From assembly GCA_029552945.1 (NCBI GenBank), contig JAKPDD010000032.1, forward strand, positions 226,228 to 290,227: a DNA stretch of 64,000 nt. Reading direction: 5' to 3'. Of this stretch, positions 29,819 through 38,663 are shown piece after piece. The notes under the pieces were generated by a model that was given only the letters and a program-made list of their open reading frames with translations, was not told where the DNA came from and searched no databases. Position 1 is the first letter of the stretch; each line of letters starts with the position of its first letter. Source of the stretch: Spirochaetota bacterium (GTDB lineage Bacteria; Spirochaetota; GWB1-36-13; JAKPDD01). The position numbers were made by a program, and so were the translations under genes.

Positions 29819-30247
29819 TTGTTTAATGAAAAAATTTTAGAAGAAAAAATTTATATTTTACTTGATACTAAGTTAGAAAATATCACAAAATTAACAATTG
29901 AGATTGAAAAATATTCCAAAAATTTTATACCGGACTCTCAAGCATACGAATTTGCTGTTGCTATAGATGAGTTTGTAACAAATGTAATAAGTCATGGGAA
30001 AATAAGAAGAAACATTATAATAATATCAATTTTTTTTAAAAACAATGAAATGATAGCAGTAATAAAAGATTGGAGCGATAGGTTTATACCACCATTAGTT
30101 GTTGATAAAAAAAAGTTCTCATTTGATAAACTAGAAGCAGGTGGTTTAGGGCTTTTTCTTATTCAGGAATTTGTAGATGAGGTAAGATTTCTTTATGATG
30201 AAAAGACAAATGCTAATCTTACTGTAATGAAAAAATATGTATTCTAA
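29819..30247 (+). CDS. RsbW-like anti-sigma serine kinase
   Basis: Small GHKL-type ATPase of the partner-switching kind, which binds a sigma factor and phosphorylates a STAS antagonist. N-box with Glu51 and Asn55 (AIDEFVTNVISHG), then IKDWSD and the G2 motif AGGLGLFLI. TTG start, supported by AAGGAG about eight bases upstream. A STAS protein that could be its partner is at 61212; no sigma factor or PP2C phosphatase is in the window. Confidence 0.87.
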   Translation: MFNEKILEEKIYILLDTKLENITKLTIEIEKYSKNFIPDSQAYEFAVAIDEFVTNVISHGKIRRNIIIISIFFKNNEMIAVIKDWSDRFIPPLVVDKKKFSFDKLEAGGLGLFLIQEFVDEVRFLYDEKTNANLTVMKKYVF

Positions 30248-31619
30248 TAAAAATTTTATCTTAAAATTTTTACTTTTTTCATTTTTTATTTTAAGCTGTA
30301 AAACTGTAAAAGAGATAACAAAAGAAGAAGATATTGAAGACCTTAAAAAAATACCTCAAAACGCACTCTTTTTTGCAGATAAATCTAATGTAAAGCTTTT
30401 AATTCTACCTGAGTTTAATAACATGTTAATACAGTATTATTTTAAAAAATACTTTGAAGTATGGAATAATAATTATATAATCCCAAATCTTAAAGAATAT
30501 TATGAAAACTTTTTTAAAGAAGAATATTATGGTGAAAACAAGCAAAAAATTGAACAAGATTTTATAGAAAAAATAATTAAGAACTCAGATATTAACAATT
30601 ATCCTTCACTATCATCTGAAGGAATTACAGTAAAAACAACAGAATTAAGAGTTATTCCAACACATAAACCATTTTTTAAAGACTTTAATAAAGCAGGGGA
30701 AGGATATCCTTTTGATTATGCTCAATCATATATAATAAACGGGAACACTCCCCTTAAAATACTTCATATGACAGAAGATAAAGAGTGGGCTTTTGTTATT
30801 GGGATATTTGGCCAAGGATGGGTTAAAACAAACGATATTGCTTTTGTAAATAAAGATATAATAAATAAAATAGTAACTCATAAAGAATGGATAGTTATAA
30901 TAAGGGATGATGTAACTATAAAACTGGAAGAAAAAAACTTGTTTTTATATAAAGTTAACATTGGAGCAATATTCCCATTGATAAAAGAGAAAGAAACTAA
31001 TTTTGTTGTTAAAGTAATAGTGAGTAATGAATATAGGGAAGGCGTAGAAAAAGAAGTCCTAATCCCTAAAAATGTCTCCAATAGAGGATTTATGGAATTA
31101 AAAAAGGGAAACATAGCAAAAATAATAAATAATATGATAGGTAAACCTTATAGTTGGGGTGGCCTATATGGTAACAGAGATTGTTCTGGTTTAGTAAAAG
31201 ATCTTTTTTCTGTTTTCGGAATATACTTCCCAAGATTTTCCTATCATCAATTTCAAACAGGAATATATTTTACTATAGACAACCTTCCTTTAGAACTTAA
31301 AGAAGAGATAATCAAAAAAAATGGTTTTCCATTTTTTACTTTAATATGGATGCCAGGTCACATAGCAATATATATTGGGGAGTTTGAAAACAAAATTGTT
31401 ATATTCCACAGTTTATGGGGGATAAAAACTATAAAAGATGATAATACTGAAAGTAGAAAAATAATAGGAAAAGCTGTAATAACAACTCTTGAACCTGGTA
31501 AAGAAAATAATAATATAAAAAGCACAATACTTTCAAGAGTATCAGGCATATCAAATATAATCCCCCCTTTATATATACAGCAAATGATTATTAGATCTAA
31601 TTTAATTATTCAACAATAA
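30237..31619 (+). CDS. NlpC/P60 lipoprotein, probable peptidoglycan hydrolase
   Basis: Lipoprotein signal ending FILSC (Cys21), a middle region with two SH3-like segments (about 130-205 and 215-280), and a C-terminal NlpC/P60 domain. The catalytic triad is visible: Cys316 in RDCSGLV, His375 in GHIAIYIG and His391 in FHSLWG. It would cut peptidoglycan stem peptides from the periplasmic side. Overlaps the anti-sigma gene by 11 bases and, at its 3' end, the convergent mutS2 gene by 14 bases. Confidence 0.92.
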   Translation: MYSNKNFILKFLLFSFFILSCKTVKEITKEEDIEDLKKIPQNALFFADKSNVKLLILPEFNNMLIQYYFKKYFEVWNNNYIIPNLKEYYENFFKEEYYGENKQKIEQDFIEKIIKNSDINNYPSLSSEGITVKTTELRVIPTHKPFFKDFNKAGEGYPFDYAQSYIINGNTPLKILHMTEDKEWAFVIGIFGQGWVKTNDIAFVNKDIINKIVTHKEWIVIIRDDVTIKLEEKNLFLYKVNIGAIFPLIKEKETNFVVKVIVSNEYREGVEKEVLIPKNVSNRGFMELKKGNIAKIINNMIGKPYSWGGLYGNRDCSGLVKDLFSVFGIYFPRFSYHQFQTGIYFTIDNLPLELKEEIIKKNGFPFFTLIWMPGHIAIYIGEFENKIVIFHSLWGIKTIKDDNTESRKIIGKAVITTLEPGKENNNIKSTILSRVSGISNIIPPLYIQQMIIRSNLIIQQ

Positions 31620-33900
31620 ACTTAGTTAGACCACCATCAGGACTATGTATATAATTTTTTATATTATACTTTTTCATAATTTCAATAACTGTATCCTTTA
31701 ATATACCTTTACCACGGCCATGAATAATTATTCCCTCACCACCCCCTTTTATTATTAAAGACTCAATATAGTTTTCTATCTCTTTAATAGCCTCCTCTCT
31801 CTTTTTACCTATTATATTTAACTCATAAATATCTTTTATAGGGGCATCAACTCTAACATTAACATTTTCCTCAACTCTGCCAATTAACTTTATTATATCA
31901 CCCTTCTCTACTTTTATTTTTATAACCCCTGCCTTAACAGTTATAAAGTTTTTTCCTATATCAATAATCTCACTCTCTCCAATACCATTTACTAAAACCT
32001 TATCGCCAATATTAAGCTCTATATCTTCAATCTGGGTAATATTACTAATCTCATTATATTCTTTATAAATCCCCTCTTTTTTAATCTCATTAGATATACT
32101 ATCAATATCTTTTAATATATCTTTTAATGAATTTTTATCCTCTAAACTCGATTTTTTTATTTTATCAAGTATATACCTTCTCTTTTCTTTCAAAAACTCT
32201 ACCATTTCAAGTTTTTCTCCTGCCTTGATCTTATCAAGTAGTTTATTAATCTCTTTCTCCTTTTTTTCAAGTTCTTGCTCTTTTTTAAGAAGATTTGTTA
32301 ACAAGTTTTCATAATGTTTCCTTTTACTTTCATAAACTTTTATCTGTTCATTAAGTTTATCAAGAACATCTTTTAGTTCATAATCTCTGCTGGTTGGGAG
32401 ACAAAGATCCATAGCTCTTTTTATTATACTTTCATGCAAATTAAGTCTTGCTGCTATTTCTATTCCCATACTCCTGCCAGTAACACCAGTAATAAGCCTG
32501 TATCTAGGAGTAAGTGTTTTTGAATCAAACTCAACAGTTGCATTTTCAACACGTTCTTTAAAAAAAGCAACATTTTTTACTTTTTCAAAATGAGAGGTTA
32601 TAACAGCTCTTATTTTTCTCTCAAGAAGATATTCTATGATAGCTACCCCTAAACTTGCACCATCTTTAGGATCTGTACCTGCTCCTATCTCATCTATAAG
32701 GACTAAAGAGTTCTCAGTAGCTTTTTTAAGAATAAGATTGATTCTTTTTATATGTGAAGAAAAGGTACTGAGATTCTGTGATAAGTTCTGCTCATCTCCA
32801 ATATCTATAAAAATATTATCCACATATGATATTACACTATCCTCATCAGCAGGTATAAAAAGACCAGAATTAGCCATTAAAGTCAAAAGTCCAATAGTTT
32901 TTAAAGCTGCTGTCTTCCCCCCAGTATTAGGACCTGTAATAATTAAAATATCAAATTCTTTACCAAGTTTTATATCAATAGGGACAGGATTTTCAATAAA
33001 GGGATGTCTGGCCCTTTTTATATCCCAGTAATTATCTATAATTGGCTTCTTTAATTTATTCTCAATAGCATAAAGAGATTTTGAACAATTAAGATCAATA
33101 ATCTTTAAAACTTCAATTGTTTTTTTAAAGTCATCAATTTTATTTTTTATTGAAATAGATAATTTTCTTAATATTTTTTCTATCTCCTTCTTTTCTTCAA
33201 TAACCATTTCTTTATACTTAGTATTTTTCTCAACTATAATATCTGGTTCTATAAAAACAGTTTCTCCAGTATTTGAGTAATCAATTATAAAACCTTTAAT
33301 CTGATATTTATAAGACGTTTTAACTGGTATAACCCATCTATCACCCTTAAAAGTAAAAAATCTATCTTGCAAAAAAGGCTTAAACTCAGGATTATCCAAT
33401 ATTTTTCGTAAACTTAAAGATATCGATTCCTTTAATTTTCTAATCTGTGTTCTTATATTAAACAATTCATCAGAAGCATTATCCTTTATATTACCTTCTT
33501 CATTTATTACCTGATTTATTCTTGTAAAAATAGTAGTAAAATCTGATAGTTCAGAAATAATACTTACAACATTCTCAGAAGTTGAATTAATAAAATAATC
33601 TTTTAAAGACTTAACATTTTTTATAAATTCCTTTATTTTTATAACTTCTTCGATAATTAGTATTCCATCTTTCTCAACTTTTAGAATAGAAGATCGTATA
33701 TCTGGTATTATAAAACCGGGAAAATTATTTTCAATTATATATTTTACAAAAGAGTCAAGAATATTAAGATTATTCAATAAATCTTCACGAGCAAGAAGTT
33801 TAATATTATCAACTTCTTCTTCGCCTAATTTACTTAAACAAAACTTTTTTATCTCTTTTTTTAATCTACTAAACTCTAAAGATATAAGGGTATGGTTCAT
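31606..33900 (-). CDS. mutS2: MutS2 with C-terminal Smr nuclease domain
   Basis: MutS-family ATPase that lacks the mismatch-recognition domain; homologues suppress recombination and rescue collided ribosomes. Core with Walker A GPNTGGKT (323-330), then DEIGAGTDPKDGASL, then a long coiled coil (about 500-620) and the Smr domain with IHGRGKGILKD. 764 aa is normal. Its ATG overlaps the stop of the upstream exported-protein gene (ATGA). Confidence 0.96.
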   Translation of the reverse strand: MNHTLISLEFSRLKKEIKKFCLSKLGEEEVDNIKLLAREDLLNNLNILDSFVKYIIENNFPGFIIPDIRSSILKVEKDGILIIEEVIKIKEFIKNVKSLKDYFINSTSENVVSIISELSDFTTIFTRINQVINEEGNIKDNASDELFNIRTQIRKLKESISLSLRKILDNPEFKPFLQDRFFTFKGDRWVIPVKTSYKYQIKGFIIDYSNTGETVFIEPDIIVEKNTKYKEMVIEEKKEIEKILRKLSISIKNKIDDFKKTIEVLKIIDLNCSKSLYAIENKLKKPIIDNYWDIKRARHPFIENPVPIDIKLGKEFDILIITGPNTGGKTAALKTIGLLTLMANSGLFIPADEDSVISYVDNIFIDIGDEQNLSQNLSTFSSHIKRINLILKKATENSLVLIDEIGAGTDPKDGASLGVAIIEYLLERKIRAVITSHFEKVKNVAFFKERVENATVEFDSKTLTPRYRLITGVTGRSMGIEIAARLNLHESIIKRAMDLCLPTSRDYELKDVLDKLNEQIKVYESKRKHYENLLTNLLKKEQELEKKEKEINKLLDKIKAGEKLEMVEFLKEKRRYILDKIKKSSLEDKNSLKDILKDIDSISNEIKKEGIYKEYNEISNITQIEDIELNIGDKVLVNGIGESEIIDIGKNFITVKAGVIKIKVEKGDIIKLIGRVEENVNVRVDAPIKDIYELNIIGKKREEAIKEIENYIESLIIKGGGEGIIIHGRGKGILKDTVIEIMKKYNIKNYIHSPDGGLTKFIVE

Positions 33901-34601
33901 CTAGATACTACTGAGTTCTCATATTCAGTCTTTAATAAAACTCCTGACTTTGAATAAAACTCTTTTTTTGATAATTTATCACCATCATAATAATATTTTA
34001 CAGAATACTGAAGTGTTTTCCCATCTATGTTGTATCTATAATATTCTTTTATAACAGTACCACCTCCATAAAAAAACTTTTCATATATTTGATCCCTCTG
34101 GTTTATTCTTTCAATAATATCATAGTTATTATCTTTATATGTAAATTTTGTTTCTTCAATTTTAATAAGTTCTCTCTTTTTTAACGAATAGATAAACAAT
34201 ATTGTTTTAGAGATCCTCTTTTCTTCATTATATTCAAAGTTTATTTTAGCAAGTACTTTATCATCTTTATCTTTAAACTCTTTTGTTGCCAGCAAACCTT
34301 TCTCATATTTATAAGTTATATAATTAAAAAAAATATTGTTATATCTATCTACAAGATAGGTATTTATATTACCTTTAGGATCGTAATATCCGACAGATTC
34401 AACAAGATTATCGTTATTATATGTTACAACAAAATAAAATTCATTTTCTTTAAGTTCATTCTGATTTTTTTCCTCACTAAAATTATCTGTTTTATCAAAA
34501 TTAAGCTTATAATAAAAGAAATATTTTTTACTTTTTGCTTCTTGTCCAAAAATATTGAGAAATAAAGTTAATAAGATAACTACTTTGAATACTACACGCA
34601 T
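33897..34601 (-). CDS. Exported protein with MORN/YwqK-like repeats
   Basis: Hydrophobic N-terminal signal (about 4-19, ending near FGQEA) and a 210-residue mature part made of repeated short strands: VVTYNNDNLVESVGYYDPKG, YKYEKGLLATKEF, KYYYDGDKLSKKEFYSKSG. The rhythm is like MORN or YwqK repeats. No family assigned. AAGGCGG precedes the ATG. Coupled to mutS2, which is probably accidental. Confidence 0.7.
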   Translation of the reverse strand: MRVVFKVVILLTLFLNIFGQEAKSKKYFFYYKLNFDKTDNFSEEKNQNELKENEFYFVVTYNNDNLVESVGYYDPKGNINTYLVDRYNNIFFNYITYKYEKGLLATKEFKDKDDKVLAKINFEYNEEKRISKTILFIYSLKKRELIKIEETKFTYKDNNYDIIERINQRDQIYEKFFYGGGTVIKEYYRYNIDGKTLQYSVKYYYDGDKLSKKEFYSKSGVLLKTEYENSVVSR

Positions 34602-34705
34602 ATAACCGCCTTTTACAACATAATATCAAAATATCAAATTTATTCTCGTCTATTTTTATTATCAAGTTAATAATTTTAAAAATTAAATAAATTAAATAAA
34701 ATTGA

Positions 34706-35467
34706 TTATTTTATATTCTCTTCTATAGTCTCTCCATTAGTACTATCTTTCCTATCATCTCTCTTTTCTTGTGGCTTACCCATACTTCTTTGAGTAATAA
34801 AATTTTCATTAAAAGGAATTTCAATCCTTGCTATTGTTCTATCTTCTTTAGTCATTATCCTGAAAAGATTAGGGTCCACATTTTCTGCTTTCAACATAGT
34901 TGTAACAAGTGCAAGGCCCATTCCTGCCCCTTCTGTATTATCTTGATTTTCCATATAAAAGTCCATCAATGTCTCATATTTCATAATTTTAGACATTTTT
35001 TCCCTGAGTCTTTTTTCCTCTTGGGGTGTTATAGGTGTATTATTAACCACTTCAATTCTCATACCATTAGGTTCATGGTAAAAACTTATCCTAACATAAA
35101 GCCCTTTTTTCTTTGCTATTTGACCATATTTTAGAGCCATCTCTTCTGTCATATAATTTTTATATTCACTCATGCCTTTTTCATAATCATCTGGATTAAA
35201 TAAATCAAGCCCTTTTTCTTCAAAAAATATCCTTTTTAAATTCGCCTTTGTACCATTAATAGCAAGTTCTTTAACAGCAGTATATATCATACTTTTAAGA
35301 TTTTCTTTATTATATTTTTTTAGAATATTTTCGACAACATAATCTAATTTTTTTTCTATATCATCAGACATAGAATATGAGATAACTCTTATAACTTTAC
35401 CATTGTCTATGGCTATATATATATTTTTCTCAATATCAAAATATGTTGGCAACTTTCTATTTTCCAT
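34706..35467 (-). CDS. GHKL-ATPase domain protein
   Basis: 253 aa protein with a histidine-kinase-like ATPase domain but no dimerisation/His box and no membrane segment. N-box-like VKELAINGTKANLKR (about 64-78), then VEVVNNTP (G1-like) and the G2 motif EGAGMGLALV (about 190-199). An insert of some 90 residues separates the N-box from G1. The tail is charged. Could be an anti-sigma or regulatory kinase of a type common in spirochaetes; substrate unknown. Confidence 0.72.
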   Translation of the reverse strand: MENRKLPTYFDIEKNIYIAIDNGKVIRVISYSMSDDIEKKLDYVVENILKKYNKENLKSMIYTAVKELAINGTKANLKRIFFEEKGLDLFNPDDYEKGMSEYKNYMTEEMALKYGQIAKKKGLYVRISFYHEPNGMRIEVVNNTPITPQEEKRLREKMSKIMKYETLMDFYMENQDNTEGAGMGLALVTTMLKAENVDPNLFRIMTKEDRTIARIEIPFNENFITQRSMGKPQEKRDDRKDSTNGETIEENIK

Positions 35468-35564
35468 TTCTTAATCCCTTATTTATAATAACTCAAAAAT
35501 CTAAATTTTTTTACATTAATTATATTATACTAATAATTTAGATTTTATCAAGTTTTTTTAATTG

Positions 35565-36158
35565 TTAATAAATTAAATTATCGTATATTTTTTTAGATTC
35601 TTTTCTTATTTTTTCATGTAAATTGTTTTTTTTATTATCCATAGTAACTATACCAAAAAGTTCTTTAACTTCAAAAACCCATATAGCCTCCGGCATGCCA
35701 AACTCAACACAAAAAAAATCAATAATTCTTATGTTGTTAGCATAATAACTACCTGCACCACCAACAAAATGAATATATGCTGAGTTAAATTCATTTAAAG
35801 CATTAAGTGTTTTAATTCCCATACCACCTTTCCCTATAATAAAAGCCGGCCTAAAAAACTCTATAACTTTATCCTCATAAGGCTCTTCTCTAATACTCGT
35901 AGTTGGACCTGCTGATATAACTTTTTTACTGTTCATATCAACTATAGGGCCACAGTGATAAATAGCCCCATTTTTTATATAATTTTTGATTTTTGTCATA
36001 AGCTCAATATTTTTATTCTGAACTATCGATTCATAATAGAACTTATGAGCCCTATCTCTTGATGTAACAATAATCCCATCAATATAAACATGATCACCTA
36101 CAGTAAGTTTATCAACTATACTATTATCATTTAATGGGAGTTTTATTTTATATTGCAT
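35565..36158 (-). CDS. Class I fumarate hydratase, beta subunit
   Basis: C-terminal (beta) subunit of an iron-sulfur hydro-lyase of the fumarase/L-tartrate dehydratase family. Typical motifs: VTSRDRAHKFYYES, AIYHCGPIV, GPTTSIREEPY, and IGKGGMG. AAGGAG eight bases before the ATG ending at 36158 sets the start (197 aa), giving a 16-base overlap with the alpha gene; an earlier in-frame start at 36182 lacks this. Tartrate dehydratase activity cannot be excluded. Confidence 0.92.
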   Translation of the reverse strand: MQYKIKLPLNDNSIVDKLTVGDHVYIDGIIVTSRDRAHKFYYESIVQNKNIELMTKIKNYIKNGAIYHCGPIVDMNSKKVISAGPTTSIREEPYEDKVIEFFRPAFIIGKGGMGIKTLNALNEFNSAYIHFVGGAGSYYANNIRIIDFFCVEFGMPEAIWVFEVKELFGIVTMDNKKNNLHEKIRKESKKIYDNLIY

Positions 36159-36958
36159 TTCCCTCTCCTTGCAACCCAACATAAGTAAGATATTGTAACA
36201 AAAAATGAAGCAGGGTGTCTTGCTGCAAATCCTATTTTAACCCCCAGTAATGTAGGTGAGCCACCTAACCCCATAGGGCCTATATTTAAAGAGTTAGCTT
36301 TTTCCAATATCTGGCTTTCAAGTTCAGCAATAATGGGATCTTTATTTTTATCATCAAGTGATCTAAACAACTGTTTTTTAGCTATTTTATACCCCAATGC
36401 CCTATCACCACCTATACATACACCAATTATACCAGGTGCACATCCTAACCCTTGAACCTCTGTCAAATGATATAAAATAATTTTCTTTACACCTTCAATA
36501 CTTCTTTCTGAAGTAATATCATTAGGTATAGAATATTGATTACTTACATTCTCACTACCCCCACCTTTTAAAAGAAGATTTATCTCAATATCATCTCTAT
36601 TTTGAAACTCAAAATCAACATAAGGAAGATATTCCCCTAAATTATTCCCATAATTCCTATCTCTTATAGGGTCAACAGAATTAGGTCTTATAATTCCATC
36701 TTCTGTTGCCATCAATAATGCTTTTTCTATACTTAGATTAATCTCTTTTATCCTTGATGTTTGCGAAAAAGGTAATTTTACCAAAAAATATGGATAACCA
36801 GTATCTTGACAAATAGGGATACAATTGTCTTTTGAAATTTTTATAGCATCTTTCATAACACTCGCCAAATGCCCATCTATATTTTTTATCTGTTTTTCAA
36901 CATCTGGCGGTAAAATTGTAGAAACATTTTTAATAAGGTCATAAATACTGTCTATCAT
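36143..36958 (-). CDS. Class I fumarate hydratase, alpha subunit
   Basis: N-terminal (alpha) subunit holding the [4Fe-4S] cluster. Candidate cluster cysteines: Cys46 and/or Cys50 (CIPICQDTGYP), Cys173 (GLGCAPG) and Cys181. KGGGSEN and IGGDRALGYKIAKKQL are family motifs. 271 aa, split-gene form as in Archaea, Thermotogae and some spirochaetes. Its ATG overlaps the stop of the HPt-domain gene (TAATG), so it is translated as part of an exbD-HPt-fumarase operon. Confidence 0.92.
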   Translation of the reverse strand: MIDSIYDLIKNVSTILPPDVEKQIKNIDGHLASVMKDAIKISKDNCIPICQDTGYPYFLVKLPFSQTSRIKEINLSIEKALLMATEDGIIRPNSVDPIRDRNYGNNLGEYLPYVDFEFQNRDDIEINLLLKGGGSENVSNQYSIPNDITSERSIEGVKKIILYHLTEVQGLGCAPGIIGVCIGGDRALGYKIAKKQLFRSLDDKNKDPIIAELESQILEKANSLNIGPMGLGGSPTLLGVKIGFAARHPASFFVTISYLCWVARRGKCNIK

Positions 36959-37683
36959 TATATCTCTTTTATAATGTTTTCGAATTTTTCTAAAAACTTA
37001 GAATCTTTTTTTATAATAAAGTCCGGAATATTACTATTAACATCATTTGATGTTAAAAGAATGGTCTTTATATTACTTTTAAAAGGTATATCTTTTATTA
37101 TTTTTATTAGAGTTATACCATCTATATATTCCAGTTCTTTAGAAGTTATAAGTAGAGTTACAGGTTCAAGTATAATCCTTTTTAAAGCTTCTATAGGGTC
37201 ATCTGAAATTAAAATACTATATTTATTTTTAAGCTTATTTATAATAGTGTTCCTTATTACTTTTGAAAACTCAATTATCATTACATACTTTCTATCTTCA
37301 ACTATCCCCTTTTCATTAATATCTTTTCTAATCTCTTTCCCCTCTTTATACAGTAAAACTAATTCAGACATTCTATCTATATCTTTATAAAGTAAATCTA
37401 ACTTTTTAACAACATTATCCGGTGAATCAAGATTAATAGATATTATATCTTCCATTCTGTGTGCAATAATACTTATTTCATCAAAACCAAGAGTCCCTGC
37501 AGTCCCCTTTATATTATGTAACGTCCTGTATACGTCTTTAAGAACCTCTATATTTTTACTGTTATTTTCTATTTCTAAAAGACCATTATTAAGAGCATCT
37601 ATCCTTTCCTGAAATGTTTCTAAAAACTCATCTTTTATCTCCCTTATAATCTCTTCACTTAAAATTTCATTTAATGGGCTCAT
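36958..37683 (-). CDS. HPt domain fused to a degenerate receiver
   Basis: N-terminal histidine phosphotransfer domain with the phospho-acceptor His56 in LHNIKGTAGTLGF, close to the CheA P1 domain. The C-terminal half (about 130-241) has the receiver-domain rhythm, but the acidic pair is reduced and the phospho-acceptor Asp position reads LLITSKEL, without Asp, so it should not be phosphorylated. A single-chain HPt/pseudo-receiver of this kind would be a phosphorelay sink or partner for another kinase. Overlaps exbD by 17 bases and fumarase alpha by one. Confidence 0.75.
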   Translation of the reverse strand: MSPLNEILSEEIIREIKDEFLETFQERIDALNNGLLEIENNSKNIEVLKDVYRTLHNIKGTAGTLGFDEISIIAHRMEDIISINLDSPDNVVKKLDLLYKDIDRMSELVLLYKEGKEIRKDINEKGIVEDRKYVMIIEFSKVIRNTIINKLKNKYSILISDDPIEALKRIILEPVTLLITSKELEYIDGITLIKIIKDIPFKSNIKTILLTSNDVNSNIPDFIIKKDSKFLEKFENIIKEI

Positions 37684-38086
37684 TCTTCTCCTCCCTGGGC
37701 TTTATAGCAAGAAATATCTTGTCTATCTTATTTTCTTTAATAAGATCCATAATTTCAATTATAGAGTCATAAGTAGTATTTTTATCACCTTTTAATATTA
37801 TTTTATTAACACCAGATGTTTTTAATTTTGAAATCTCTATTTTAAGGTTTTGTTTATCTATTATCTTATTGTTGATAGATATAACTCCTTTGCTATTTAT
37901 CGATATTTCTCCTGTTTTATCATCTCTTTGGAAATTGTCAATATTTTTAGCAGATGGTATCTCAACCTTCTGAGCTGAAAAATTAGGTGATGTCCTTGAA
38001 TATGCTATCATAAAAAATAGTAAAACTATAAGTGTAATATCTACTATTGGGGTAATTATTATCTCTTTTATAATCTTTTTTTTCAT
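37667..38086 (-). CDS. ExbD/TolR-family protein
   Basis: Proton-channel partner of the ExbB/TolQ type. One N-terminal transmembrane helix (about 8-28) with the essential aspartate in ITPIVDITLIVLLFFM (Asp17), then a periplasmic domain with INNKIIDKQNL and GDKNTTYDSIIEIMDLIKE. 139 aa is typical. No exbB/tolQ lies next to it or elsewhere in the window, which is unusual. First gene of the operon leading to the HPt protein and fumarase. Confidence 0.88.
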   Translation of the reverse strand: MKKKIIKEIIITPIVDITLIVLLFFMIAYSRTSPNFSAQKVEIPSAKNIDNFQRDDKTGEISINSKGVISINNKIIDKQNLKIEISKLKTSGVNKIILKGDKNTTYDSIIEIMDLIKENKIDKIFLAIKPREEKNEPIK

Positions 38087-38188
38087 GTTATTTTTTAGTT
38101 TTCTTACTATTTTAATTTAATATCATTTTTAGCTAAATTATATAATTATAATTTAATATATTAATTATAATAAACCAGGGAGGTTATA

Positions 38189-38485
38189 ATGGAGTTTAAC
38201 GAAATTTTTAAAAAGTTTATGGAAACAGCAATAGGACTTGGCACAACTGCTGCGGAAAAAATGTTTGATTTTGCAGAAACAATGGCTGAAAAAGGAAAAG
38301 CATTCAAAGAAGAGAAAAAACCAGAAATTGAAGAATTTATTAAAAACTGGAAGTCAAAGTTTCAGGAAACAACAGAAAACCTTCTTAAAACATTAAAAAT
38401 AAAAGATGAAAGAATTGACAATTTAGAAAAAAAAGTAGCAGAACTTGAAAAACAGGTAGAAGACCTTAAAAACAAAATTAAATAA
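38189..38485 (+). CDS. Phasin-like helical protein
   Basis: 98 aa, almost wholly helical. An amphipathic N-terminal part (EIFKKFMETAIGLGTTAAEK) and a heptad-like coiled coil at the C-terminus (RIDNLEKKVAELEKQVEDLK, about 75-94) resemble small phasin-related proteins of spirochaetes and proteobacteria, which coat storage granules or bind membranes. No PHA synthase is in the window, so a storage role is not supported. AGGGAGG precedes the ATG. Confidence 0.7.
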   Translation: MEFNEIFKKFMETAIGLGTTAAEKMFDFAETMAEKGKAFKEEKKPEIEEFIKNWKSKFQETTENLLKTLKIKDERIDNLEKKVAELEKQVEDLKNKIK

Positions 38486-38663
38486 CAACCACAAAAAGAC
38501 TTTTAAAAAAGTATTTAAGGTCTCCAAAATAAAAATTAACTGGGAAATAGACGATTTTATAAGTTTAGCTTACTCTTTTAATTATGAGACTTTAGAAAAA
38601 ACTAGATTAAATCAATTCGCTATTTGTTTTGATAACTTTTTAAATAACGATCTAACACTTATA

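Noticed and set aside
37667..38086. MotB-like stator protein instead of ExbD
   Set aside because: No OmpA-type peptidoglycan-binding domain; length and periplasmic domain fit ExbD/TolR.
38189..38485. Phasin proving polyhydroxyalkanoate storage
   Set aside because: Only helical and coiled-coil resemblance; no phaC, phaA or phaB gene in the window.
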